Source: an uncultured beta proteobacterium
Lineage (GTDB): Bacteria > Pseudomonadota > Gammaproteobacteria > Burkholderiales > Burkholderiaceae_C
NCBI GenBank assembly: GCA_903828235.1
Contig: CAIKLM010000086.1
Location: 1 to 64,000 of the forward strand
Length of the DNA: 64,000 nt
Direction: 5' to 3'
Within the stretch, counting starts at the first letter, position 1; each line of letters opens with the position of its first letter. Below are positions 33,001 to 37,735 of this stretch, one piece after another. A program made the translations under genes and the position numbers. Under the pieces are notes generated by a model, which worked only from the letters and a program-made list of their open reading frames with translations, ran no database searches and was not told the origin of the DNA.

Positions 33001-36000
33001 TGAGCGCCTTGAACATGGCGGTGTCGTCGCTGGGCGGCACGGGCGACATCACCGTCACCGGAGGCCTGGCGGTGTCGGGCTCGGGCGCGTCGACGCTGGG
33101 CGGCAGCGGCACGCTGCGCACGGAAGGCACGACGACGCTGGACATCTCGGGCGCGGGCACGCTCAACGTGGCCGGCGCGCGCAGCTGGGTCAACGCCGGC
33201 ACGCTCAGCCTGCCCGGCGACGACGGCATCGTGCTGGGCACCGGCGGCACGGGCGGCACCCTGACCAACGCGCCGGGCGGCAGCATCGCCCTGAGCGGCA
33301 GCAACCCCACCCCGATTTCGCAGACCGCCGCCAGCACGCTGCGCAACGAGGGCACGCTCACGAAGTCGGGCTCGTCGACGCAGACCGTCAACCTGGGCTC
33401 GCTGGTCAACACCGGCACGTTGTCAGTCGACGGCGGTACGCTGGCCCTGGCCGGCCCTCTCACACAGGGCGGCGTCATCGGCACCGCCACTGGCGCCGTG
33501 CTGCAGACCAGCGGCAGCTTCGTCAACGCGCCGGGCGCCGTCATCCAGGGCACCGGCACGCTGCGCCTGGGCGCCGGGGGTACCGGCACGCTCTCCAACG
33601 CCGGCACGCTGCGGCCCGGCGCGAGCCCGGGCACCACGTTCATTTCCGGCAACCTCGACCTGACCGGCGGCACGCTGGAGATCGAGCTCGGCGGCACCAA
33701 CGTGGGCGTCGACTCCGACCTTATCCAGGTCAGCGGCAACGTCGTGCTCGGCGGCACGCTCAAGGCCGTGCTCTTCGGCCAGTACGTTCCGGCCGATGCC
33801 GACGCCATCCCGTTCATCCGCCAGGGCGGCACGAGCACGGGCCTGTTCTCCGGGCTCGACATCCCGCAGGGAGCCACCATCGGCTACCGCCTGGCGGCCG
33901 GCGAGAGCGCGCGCGCGATCTTCTCCAGTTCCGGCACGACCAAGGTGTTCACCAACGCCGCGGGCGACCTCAACTGGAACAACGGCGTCAACTGGGGCGG
34001 CACGGTGCCCGGCGCGCTGGACGAGGCGCTGATCAGCGCCGGCTTCGCCGTCTCGCACGCCAGCGGCACCAACAGCATCACCACGCTGACGCTCAGCGCG
34101 GCCAACGCGCTGGACGTGTCCGGTGGTTCGCTGCGGGTCAGCGGCGTCACCACGCTGGGCGGCTCGCTGCGCGTCAGTGGCACCGGGTCGGTGCTGCTCG
34201 GTGGCGCGCTGACCGGCGGCGGGCAGGTCGAGGTCGCGGGGTCGGGCGTGCTGCAGCTCGGCCCGAGCTCGTCGATGGCCGGGCTCTCGCTGGCCGGCGG
34301 CACGCTGTCGGGCGGCGGCAGCCTCGTCGTCGACGGCAGCTTCAGCCGCAGCCCCTCGGCCACCGTGTCGGGCAGCTTCAACAGCCTGTCCATCACGCAG
34401 GCCAGCGGGCCGCTGAAGCCCGGCGCGTGGAGCGTGGTCGATGGGCCGATCAGCCTGCGCGCCAGCGCCGGCGCGTTGACGCTCGACGGCGTCCTCAGCG
34501 CCGACACGCTGTCTCTGCGCGGCAGCGCGGGCGTCGCCATCGAGTCCGGCGGCCAGGCCGTGGCCGGCGCCAGCTCGGGCGACGCCATCGTGGTCGAGTC
34601 CGGCGCCGCCTTCACCAACCTGGCCGGCAGCGGCGCGCTGCAGCTGGCGCCCAGCGGCACGCGGCGCTGGCTGGTGTATTCCGCCGACCCCGCGGCCGAC
34701 AACGCCGGCGGCCTGCTGCCCACCTTCCGCCAGTACGCCGCCACCCTGGGCGTCACGCCCGTGCTGGGCGCCGGCAGCGGCTTCCTGCACGCCCTGGCGC
34801 CCACGCTGACGGTGGACCTCACCGGCTCGGTCAGCAGGGTCTACGACCGCACCACCACCGCCAGCCTGGCCGGCGTCGGCGTGGCCTTCAGCGGGCTGGG
34901 CGCCTCCGATCAGGCCGTGCTGACCTCGTCGCTCACGGTGGGCAGCTTCGACACCCGCAACGCCGGCAGCGGCAAGCTGGTGAGCGCCTCGGGCCTGACG
35001 GTGGCCATCAGCGACGCCGTCGGCGGCTTCCCGGTGTTCGGCGTGGCCTACGACGGCAGCGCCCGCGGCGCCATCGGCACCATCACGCCGGCACCGCTCG
35101 CGGTCAGCGGGCTCGCGGGCGGCACGCGGGTCTACGACGCCACCACCAACGCCCCGGTGAGCGGCACGGCCAGCGTCACGCCCCTCGTCGGCGACACCGT
35201 CACCGTGGCGGGTGTGCCCAGCGGTGCCTTCGCCGACAAGAACGTGGGCAGCGGCAAGTCCATCGTCGTCACCGGCCTCTCCCTGGACGGCGCCGACGCC
35301 GGCAACTACACCGCCGTGGCCCCGGCCGGCCTGACGGGCAGCATCACGCGCGCAGCGCTGCCGGTGTCGGGCCTGGCGGCCGGCAGCCGCGTCTACGACG
35401 CCACGACCGTGGCGCCCGTCACGGGCACCGGCGCCATCTCGCCGCTGGGCGGTGACGCCGTCAGCCTGGCCGGCACGGTGTCCGGTGCCTTCGCCGACAA
35501 GAACGTGGGCACGGCCAAGCCGGTGACGCTGTCGGGGCTGACGCTCACGGGCCTCGACGCCGGGAACTACGACCTCGTCCTGCCGACGACGCTCAGCGCC
35601 GACATCTCGGCGCGTCCGCTGCCGCTTCTGGGCCTGACCGCCGGCCCGCGGGCGTACGACGGCAGCACCGTCGCGCCGTTGTCGGGTACGCCGGGCGTGG
35701 CGCCGCTGGCCGGCGACGCGGTGTCGCTGGCCGGCACCGCGGCCGGCAGCTTCGCCACGCGGGACGTCGGCACGTCCAAGCCGGTCACGGTGAGCGGGCT
35801 CTCGCTGGCGGGCGCCGACGCCGGCAACTACGTGCTGCAACTGCCGACCACGTTGGCGGCCACCGTGAGCCCGGCGCCGCTGAGCCTGTCGGCCGTGGTG
35901 GCGGCCGACAAGGTGTACGACGGCCTCACCGCCGCCACGATCGCCGGCACGCTGGGCGGCGTGTTCGCCGGCGACAGCGTCGGCGCCGTGTTCACCGGCC

Positions 36001-37694
36001 GCTTCGCGAGCGCCGATGCGGGCGCGGGCCTCAGCGTCGACTGGACGGCGCTGCTCTCGGGGGCCGACGCCGCCAACTACGCGCTGCTCAACGCGGCCGG
36101 CAGCACCACGGGCCGCATCCTGCCCGCCACGCTGACCTACGCCGCCACGCGGGTGACGGCCGTGGCCGGCTCGCCCCTGCTGCTCGGTGGCACGGTCGAG
36201 GGCTTTGTCGCAGGCCAGACGCTGGCCACGGCCACCACCGGCTCGCTGCTCTGGGCAACGCCGGCCACCCTCGCCAGCCCGGCCGGCCGCTACGCCATCG
36301 AGGGCTCGGGCCTGAGCGCGCGCAACTACGTGTTCGTGCAGGCGCCGGGCAACGCCGACGCGCTGACGCTCACCCCCGCCTTCCTGCCCACTTCGCCGGC
36401 GTCCATCACCACCAGCGTCATCGGCCCCGCGGTGGCCGCGGTGACGCTGCCGCGCGTGTTCTCCACGCCGACCTTCGGCCGCGTGCTCGACGTGACGCCG
36501 ACGCTCGACCTCGACGGCGGCTTCGGCTTCAAGCGCATCAATACCGCGCAGATGACGCGCGACGAGATCGCCGCGGTGCTGGCCGCGCGCGCCAGCTACA
36601 AGCGCCGCATCTTTGCCGACAGCCTGTCGCGGCTGGAGCAGGACCCGACGCTGGCCGACGCGCGGGCCTGCCGCGACGAGCGCGAGATCCAGACCGGCAC
36701 CTGCCTGATCACCGAGGCCCTGATCAAGGAGATCCAGGCCCTGCGCGAGGCCGCGCGTCAGCGCGCCGAGGCCGAGGCCGCCGCCCAGGCGCAGGGCGCG
36801 GTGCAGGCGGCGGCACAGAGCTCGGCGCAGGCCGTCGGCCAGGTGCAGCCGGTCGGGCGCGTGCGCGTGATCGAGGCCGCGTTGCCGGTGATCGAGCGCA
36901 AGTTCGCGCTCGTCATCGGCATCAACAAGTACCGCGACCGCCGCATCCCCGAGCTCCTGTCGGCCGTGAACGACGCCCAGGGGATGGGGCGCTCGCTCGA
37001 GCAGCGCTTCGGCTACGAGACCGAGGTGCTGCCCGACGCCACGCGCGAGGACGTGCTGCGCGCGCTCAACCGCCTGGCGGTGGAGGCGCGGCCGGGTGAC
37101 TCGGTGGTCATCTACTACGCCGGCCACGGCGTGCTGCTCGACGACAAGCAGCAGGGCTTCTGGCTGCCTGCCGATGCCGACGCCGACAAGCCCGCGAGCT
37201 GGATGTCCAACGCCGACATCAACCGCCTCGTGGGCCTGATCCCGGCGCGGCAGCTGCTGCTCGTCTCGGACAGCTGCTTCTCGGGCCAGCTCGTGGGCAG
37301 CGAGCGCGTGCAGGTGGCCAGCGGCGCCGACGCCGGCACGCTGCTGGGCAAGCGCGCGGCGGTGGTGATGAGCTCCGGCGGCGACGAGCCGGTGTCCGAC
37401 GAGGGCCGCGACGGCCACTCGGTGTTCACGTGGCACCTGCTGCAGCGGCTGAACGCGGTCGACGCATGGCGGCCGGGCTCCAACGTGTTCGAGACGCTGC
37501 GCGACGCCGTGCGCCGCGAGTTCCCGCAGACGCCGCAGTACGGCGCCGCGCGGGCCGCGGGCCACGAGACCGGCACCGACTACCTCTACGAGCGCCGCGT
37601 GGTGGAGCGCAACGCGCCGCAGCCCACGCCGGCCCCCGCACCGGCCGCCGCGCCGCAGCCGGCGCCCGCGCCCGCGCCGCTCGTCACCCGCTGA
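14385..37694 (+). CDS. Giant (7769 aa) TpsA exoprotein: signal, TPS domain, 18 beta-repeats, YDG/MBG repeats, linker, caspase-like peptidase domain
   Basis: Single ORF; NPNGV motif; repeated RRWLNAGTVTLGGDDRL units; C-terminal KFALVIGINKYRD...YYAGHG...DSCFSG; SD gggag 7 nt before ATG; 24 nt after tpsB. Confidence 0.93.
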   Translation: MHRPPPAPPRLKPLAQALIAASLLSVWPGIVPAQANPVGATALPGGLNVAAGQAQLAVQGAQMTVRNTPGAILNWQRFDIGASAGVHFEQANAASKVLNRVVGNDPSQILGRLSSNGQVWLLNPNGVLFGQGARVDVAGLLAGSMRMLDSDFLAGRYRLNAPEAGGGALAGSVVNHGQLGSRFGGQILLVGSRVENTGEVSAPGGHVGLVAGRSVELVDTGLPNLSVKVTVPDDKAEVANLGRLASPGGRIDVYAGIVNQRGLAEAQSLSVGANGEIVLQASDTLILDAGSRTRAVGSAEGSSGGRIDLVAPQVGLVGDAEVDASGAASGGSVRIGGGLRGQETDIPNARAVYLGEQARVRADGGTGDGGRIVLWSDEATRGHGTLSARGGAQGQGGFVEVSSKGVLAWTGHADLGVGDGDRARYGTLLLDPEFIVIRQGSPSIDGSGSGDLASPSLLFGAFAGATSIITSGAINTQLLSANVVLQANKDITVEAGLATPISGTRNLTLQAGENIVIGSPITVGSLTLSANDPSAPGARTGTGAVTVNAPLTATTGAAAITITHNGGSGTHAIGADISTSMLTVTGGVALSTPATWTLSGASSVSGVLGGAGALTKAGTGTLTIGGGAVLGSVAVNGGQLALDGSSTLGTLTLGGTDPALGGSGTVTVTGSFTASGNSALLRGTGTLLTPAGSTSSIDLTSAGGSLSISEERRWLNAGTVTLGGDDRLRFTSGAGPTFVNQLGGVFDIQSSNVGPITMDSGAQALFSNAGTLNKSASGPQSLSLMNGGWVGNFSNTGTVNINAGALNISGNGTDSGAYAMAAGATLEFSGGTRTLAAASNPAGGTGLTVSGGTLTLELDSAPATLLPITVSGGTFSVNAGGNLALPALSLTGGTLNLNAPTGLLSLPASLTVSGATLNLVAPAVSSLAELTLTGTSPVLGGSATLTVTGNFTANGTAASLRGSGTLITPAGSTTSIDLSATGADFAIQDSQRWLNAGTVTLGGDDRLWFSFSAFSNLTPTFVNQAGGVFNITSTNPMPVGMVTGVNPVFTNAGTLNKTAAGAQALNLQPANTGWVGEFSNTGTVNVGAGTLRIQGSGTDTGAYAMAAGTAIEFGGTRTLAKLPAGGASLTVGVAGLSTNLTANSADAGTTLLPTTVLSGASLTVNASGNLAVASGGISNAGTVILNAAGDLTVPSLAQSAGSASLSAGNAVGVTALSLSGSTLSVASTSGAVGLPGVLTVDNATLNISAPFTTAFSSLTLTGASPVLGGSGTVAVTGTLTANGAAAALRGNGTLLTPAGSTSSIDLTATGGSFSIADNRRWLNAGTVTLGGDDRLFFAFSSSSTTPTFVNQSGGVFDIASTHATPVAMDGSIAPVFTNAGTLNKNATGTQTLGLANSFWVGNFSNTGTVNVNAGSLTVLGSGTDTGNYVVAAGSGIAFAAGARTLTAPPVGAASIAVDSAGAATSVTIAGSGAATALPAVSVSGSASFTVNASGNLSVASLSNSSTGAVALNAGGTLSVPSVSVTAGTANLTAAGALSVPSISLTGGTLGLASTFDALALPSSLTVSGAVLNISSPTTTSFANLTLTGASPVLGGSGTVAVTGAFTSNGVDAYLRGAGTLLTPAGSSSSINLTNTGGALYIGDDRRWLNAGTVTLGGDDRLLFARTTSSNTPNFVNQPSGVFDIASSHATPVAMDCCFFPVFTNAGTLNKNAAGTQTLGMANSSWAGTFNNTGVVNVNAGTLNVWGSGVDTGSYVMAPGSGIGFAAGTRTLSAAPIGAASIAVDAAASVTTSVTISGGGPATTLPAVTVAGGASLTVNAGGNLSVASLASSGSGTVSLNAGGLLSVPGVSLSAGTANLTSANDLSVPSISLTGGTLGLASTFGAITLPGSLTVNNAGLNISSPSTTTFTNLTLSGASPALGGSGTVAVTGALTANGDQANLRGSGTLLTPAGSTTSINLAASGGSLRLSEERRWLNAGTVTLGGDDQLRFEVSTSSSTPGSFTNQPGGVFNIDTTNATPLSSPFGQPLFTNAGTLNKNAPGTQTFGLLNGGWIGSFSNTGTVNLNAGTLSVLAYGSGTDTGSYAMAAGTAIEFGGVRTLGSAPSGGASMAIVGVPNATTNVTITGSGASTALLPTTVAAASTLTVNASSNLGLPSLSSSGTVALSAGDALSVPSLTVTAGTASLSAGGDLSVPALSLGAGSTLSLSSTTGALSIPASLSLGAARLNLSSPVETVLTSLALSGTTLGGSGSVRVTGATTVGGSADSVLANTLTLTTDGTTTIDLAAAGGALVLGDGAHWINAGTANLNGDDRLLFSAFTTSGVPTRFTNLAGATFNLNSSAARPIENVGNGVPAFTNAGLLRKTGSTSQVIDLSSSFTGTLANEGTWRVDAGTLTLDGTLTQSGTVQVAAGATLATQAGFTNAATGLIGGAGTLRVGSSGTGTLTNLGTLQPGSVSLAGTLSVQGNVDFGPASTLAVRVGGSIAGASDRLAVTGNVSMAGRIDAALANGYTPATGDFVPVLTASGTRSGLFAAVTGASGLSAGYGLAAGEAVRLIFAAADGLPSRVFSNAAGDLNWSNPANWGGALPGSGDTAVLSSGFAVTHAAGTTTVGGLRVNAANALAVTGGSFTVSYDSRIDGSVAVSGTGALRLAGPVSGSGSLAVGNGRTLTVDGSGSVGSLALDGVLDGAGALRVDGSFSATGSVAQLRGSGTLLTPAGSTSTINLSGVGGSFFIYDNRRWLNAGTATLGGDERLYFSHTGATGQAPTFVNEAGGVFNLGSSAATPVVMDSGVLPVFGNAGTFNKTAPGQQTLNLFSGSFSNTGTVNVNAGTLSLNANGTDTGTYQLAPGTVLALAGGTRTLPGSALVMGSGARLSVSGGQATLALSGAATLPPVTVSGGVLDVITTGSLTATGYELTGGTLNLGSPGRLLSLGTGDLALTAGTLGLNSDITLSSLSLQNATLAGSGTVTVTGAFVTGGDSAGVAGTGVLRTQGATTVGFTAVGGRLRLEGERSWQNSGTITITGDDGLSFAGAPTLVNQAGASLVLAGVNTSVVSAASSGNLTLRNAGTLSKTSSSAQTISTSSSFGLGLFENTGSVQVQAGTLGISAGGSDTGSYQVAAGAALEFAGGTRTLAPASNPAGGGSLRVSGGSVTLSSAGGLALLPLGLSGGNLFVDTNGGLTLPSLTASGGNLVASSIGATTIGSLGNSGATLNFTADPLSVGTLSLTGGTTTLQTRVSALALPDTLTISGARLNLSAPETTTFAALTLTGTAPVLGGSGTVAVTGSFTANGTSAELRDSGTLLTPEGATSTVNLSAAGASFIVRDTRRWINTGTVNFGGDDRLLFASTGSGATPAFVNQPGGVFNLSSTHAVPVAMDCCMTPAFTNAGTFNKSAAGTQSLGLVNFGSGEFSNTGVVNVLAGTLRILANGTDTGVYALAAGTGIEFAGGTRTLSAASNPAGGSGLAVSGASTVVTLNGAGSTTLLPLSISGGGRLTVNSPGDFATSSLTMTDGGSTLTVNGTGAFSVPAASVTGGSLLVTTTGNIALPALTLANANAWLDSRLGAITLPPSLSVDGAKLRVSSPVPTTLANLTLAGINPVLGGSGTVTVTGNFTANGASATLEGSGTLVTAAGSTSSVNLSAAAGSFRIHDSRRWLNAGTVTLGGDDRLFFSYTSTAFLAPTFVNQASGVFNLASSHATPVDMDCCVYPVFTNAGTFNKTAAGAQQLSLANGGWVGSFNNTGTLNLNAGTLTVAGNGTDTGAYAMAAGTGLVFAAGTRTLASASNPAGGSSLTVAGANVTLNGTGASTSLLATTVSSGSLTVNAAGALGLPSLTMTGGTATLSAAGNLSVPVLSLAGATLNLSSTGAAVSLPATLTLNNAALGISSPVTTTFSSLTLSGANPALDGSGTVAVTGAFTASGNAATLRGSGTLLTPAGSTSTINLAEAGGSFRINDSRRWLNAGTVTLGGDDRLFFGYTSTAFLAPVFVNQAGGVFNLASSHATPVDMDCCVYPVFTNAGTLNKTAGGTQTFVLFNGWAGHFSNTGTVNVGAGTLRVQGAGTDTGVYSLAAGTGLAFGGGTRTLAQAPVGGAALGIFTASSATTNVTLNAVGAATTLPATTVEGSASLTVNASGNLSLPSLTSSSTGQVRLGAGGAISVPAITVSAGTVSLAATQDLTAPTLGLTGGTLNLGSTLGALVLPASLTISNATLNLDAAASTTFANLTLTGASPALGGSGTVVVTGALTASGAAAAVGGSGTLITPAGSATSIDLSLAGGSFAVRDSRRWLNAGTVNLGGDDRLFFTYTATSSVSPAFVNEAGGVFNIGSTHATPVAMDGGLSPVFTNAGILNKNAAGTQALSLFNGGWLGRFNNTGTLNLNAGSLSVLGDGTDTGAYVMAAGTGLEFATGTRTLAVAPSGGASLAVGSASTVTNLVINAGGPTTALPATTVTGNSTTFTVTAGGNLNVASLSKGGTGSATIRATGSLGLASVSVSAGTASLSAGSDLSVSSLSLTGGALDLDATLGALSLPSSVIVSNAALGLSSATATTLGSLTLTGTLPILRGGGTVTVTGSFTANGSEAALDGSGTLITAAGSTSSINLSTTGGAFRVRDDRRWLNAGTLNLGGDDSLVFGRSGGGSPSPVFVNQAGGVVNLNTSSATPVSMECCVFPVFTNAGTLNKNAAGAQTLNLVNSSWSGSFVNTGTVSLGNGTLSIAGLVSQSGVLDIPAGRTLSFDRDTTNGVGGVIRGSGTLRLGTGANTLTNLGLIQPGGVGTAGTLTVNGNLLMSGGALRADIGGTAAGSHDVLSVTGTATLGGTLTANLIGGYTPAVGHFAPVLAVSGASTGTFAALNGAAGYTAGYRLAAGEAARLVFGGGSGTVGGVTAVFTNASGGLDWTLPGNWSTGMLPGLDDAALISSGWSVTHGSGNTAITSLTVSAGNALSVTGGSLSVFGATTLGGSFNLSGSGSATLAGPVSGGGAVSVSGGRRLVMGSSAALGAVAVSTAGSALQLDGNATLASLTLNGGGLDGRGDITVAGAMNVTAPNSFAVGSGTLTTQGATRIAIPGSAYSFDVGGGRTWVNTGTLTIDGDDRVTLGIGTTGRLVNAAGGTVLLAGSSATPLAQSMASSFDNAGTLRKTGAGSQTLAVSGFNHSGTLLLDTGTLVIGGGGTHTGTTTLAYGSTLGFSAGSRLIAGGSLPGGGGGLSVSGADLQLDDGGLGVVTLPALTVTSGSLRVRSSGSLSVGALSVSGGSTTADIRVATDLNVASLALTGGSLRLAAVGSASLPSALSVSSATLTLDTPTQFLGSLTLSGAKLAGTADIEVDGDFTVSGFASSTIVGTGAFRTYGTTLLEMSGSGTQALRMGPGRAWTNSGSMTIAGESQIVLGHVEPGDLAGGGGRLVNLVDASITLAGSSASPFVEVRPSVLDNFGTLRKTSTSTQTVALSAFNNAAGGTVDVSAGVLRLGSGGDSGVTFVAPGAALEIYTGARRYGSGSLPGGSGALRVSGGTLTLDSSSGDPYSPPPLTVTGGTLNLFGDAAISIASLAFTGGQVNVDAATTVTLPSLSLSSTALRVRAGTGVSLPSAVNVSGTTLELTTPSVTFNSLRLNNGTISGATDVTVNGALDITGSASSLIGGSGNFVTNGTTTLDIPGAVTNLQVAGSRTWTNNGTLVIGGDDGIQLGVDGSGRFVNAIDATIVLSGGAASAFSEASPSSFVNNGSIQKTGTATQSLAVSSFTQDGSLSVLAGTLRLQGGSGTGATSVGAGAVLDFASGSRSFSGSALPSGAGSLRVSGGNVTLDDFGSNLLGTLPITLSSGTLVGRKSGALTLSRLANGGGSASFEAAAIAVTDLSLTGGITTLQSTSTVELPSLNLSGSTLDVRAVTGLVLPATANLSSASTLALSGPAVSFSTLNLSGSTLGGSSDVTVSGGFSVVGTVASSVTGSGTLRTQGASVVDIAATGGQLAVAGSRPWVNEGSLQVRGSSRVLIGSGSAGSFTNAPSGSITLLGGENLALAAGTSGSVFNNQGTLTKSGSATQRLDFETFNHSGSLVVDGGTLELRGGAHTGTASIVGGATLVLAGGSRTMVGSAVPTGLGRLRVSGGDLTLSDVANASILLPLSVTGGTLAVVGLGALTLPDLVVSGGSSTVGTAGNLNLSALTLGGGSLQLSAGATATLPVLSLASTTLNVNAGLGINLSAGATLVSSTLNLSAPSATVSALNMAVSSLGGTGDITVTGGLAVSGSGASTLGGSGTLRTEGTTTLDISGAGTLNVAGARSWVNAGTLSLPGDDGIVLGTGGTGGTLTNAPGGSIALSGSNPTPISQTAASTLRNEGTLTKSGSSTQTVNLGSLVNTGTLSVDGGTLALAGPLTQGGVIGTATGAVLQTSGSFVNAPGAVIQGTGTLRLGAGGTGTLSNAGTLRPGASPGTTFISGNLDLTGGTLEIELGGTNVGVDSDLIQVSGNVVLGGTLKAVLFGQYVPADADAIPFIRQGGTSTGLFSGLDIPQGATIGYRLAAGESARAIFSSSGTTKVFTNAAGDLNWNNGVNWGGTVPGALDEALISAGFAVSHASGTNSITTLTLSAANALDVSGGSLRVSGVTTLGGSLRVSGTGSVLLGGALTGGGQVEVAGSGVLQLGPSSSMAGLSLAGGTLSGGGSLVVDGSFSRSPSATVSGSFNSLSITQASGPLKPGAWSVVDGPISLRASAGALTLDGVLSADTLSLRGSAGVAIESGGQAVAGASSGDAIVVESGAAFTNLAGSGALQLAPSGTRRWLVYSADPAADNAGGLLPTFRQYAATLGVTPVLGAGSGFLHALAPTLTVDLTGSVSRVYDRTTTASLAGVGVAFSGLGASDQAVLTSSLTVGSFDTRNAGSGKLVSASGLTVAISDAVGGFPVFGVAYDGSARGAIGTITPAPLAVSGLAGGTRVYDATTNAPVSGTASVTPLVGDTVTVAGVPSGAFADKNVGSGKSIVVTGLSLDGADAGNYTAVAPAGLTGSITRAALPVSGLAAGSRVYDATTVAPVTGTGAISPLGGDAVSLAGTVSGAFADKNVGTAKPVTLSGLTLTGLDAGNYDLVLPTTLSADISARPLPLLGLTAGPRAYDGSTVAPLSGTPGVAPLAGDAVSLAGTAAGSFATRDVGTSKPVTVSGLSLAGADAGNYVLQLPTTLAATVSPAPLSLSAVVAADKVYDGLTAATIAGTLGGVFAGDSVGAVFTGRFASADAGAGLSVDWTALLSGADAANYALLNAAGSTTGRILPATLTYAATRVTAVAGSPLLLGGTVEGFVAGQTLATATTGSLLWATPATLASPAGRYAIEGSGLSARNYVFVQAPGNADALTLTPAFLPTSPASITTSVIGPAVAAVTLPRVFSTPTFGRVLDVTPTLDLDGGFGFKRINTAQMTRDEIAAVLAARASYKRRIFADSLSRLEQDPTLADARACRDEREIQTGTCLITEALIKEIQALREAARQRAEAEAAAQAQGAVQAAAQSSAQAVGQVQPVGRVRVIEAALPVIERKFALVIGINKYRDRRIPELLSAVNDAQGMGRSLEQRFGYETEVLPDATREDVLRALNRLAVEARPGDSVVIYYAGHGVLLDDKQQGFWLPADADADKPASWMSNADINRLVGLIPARQLLLVSDSCFSGQLVGSERVQVASGADAGTLLGKRAAVVMSSGGDEPVSDEGRDGHSVFTWHLLQRLNAVDAWRPGSNVFETLRDAVRREFPQTPQYGAARAAGHETGTDYLYERRVVERNAPQPTPAPAPAAAPQPAPAPAPLVTR
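16300..33600 (+). repeat. Coding repeat array: 18 copies of a ~280-330 aa beta-repeat
   Basis: Core motif [RSH]xWxNxGTxxxxGDDxL counted 18 times, near 16518, 17355, 18338, 19316, 20297, 21274, 22588, 23410, 24357, 25330, 26240, 27220, 28205, 29588, 30461, 31344, 32262 and 33178. Confidence 0.9.
34804..36380 (+). repeat. Five YDG/MBG-type repeats
   Basis: SRVYDRTTTASLAG, TRVYDATTNAPVSG, SRVYDATTVAPVTG, PRAYDGSTVAPLSG, DKVYDGLTAATIAG, with recurrent GADAGNY/GADAANY ends. Confidence 0.88.
36900..37590 (+). other. Caspase-like (peptidase C14 / clan CD) domain at the C-terminus of the giant protein
   Basis: KFALVIGINKYRDRRIPELLSAVNDAQGM, SVVIYYAGHG (His codon 37125-37127), LLLVSDSCFSGQL (Cys codon 37275-37277), GHSVFTWHLLQRL. 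Confidence 0.9.
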
Positions 37695-37703
37695 CGCCGG
37701 CCC

Positions 37704-37735
37704 GGGTGATGGGGGTCACTCGACGCCCATCACCC
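37704..37735. terminator. Candidate bidirectional terminator between convergent genes
   Basis: Perfect 10-bp inverted repeat GGGTGATGGG...CCCATCACCC, 12-nt loop, at the meeting point of the giant gene and the DUF2788-like gene. Confidence 0.5.

Noticed and set aside
16300-33600. Regular repeats considered as a CRISPR or non-coding satellite array
   Set aside because: Repeat length is ~1 kb and in frame, divergence preserves protein motifs, and there are no short identical repeats with unique spacers.
36900-37590. Caspase domain considered as a CHAT-type separase-like domain or part of a defence (CBASS/type III) system
   Set aside because: Motifs fit a C14/caspase-like domain better by eye. 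No nucleotide cyclase, CRISPR, TPR-CHAT or gasdermin gene is nearby, and the domain is fused to a secreted filament.
14385-37694. Possibility that the giant ORF is several genes or a frameshifted pseudogene
   Set aside because: No internal stop over 7769 codons, a single good SD/ATG, and N- and C-terminal domains in the same frame. Assembly collapse or expansion of repeats cannot be excluded without reads.
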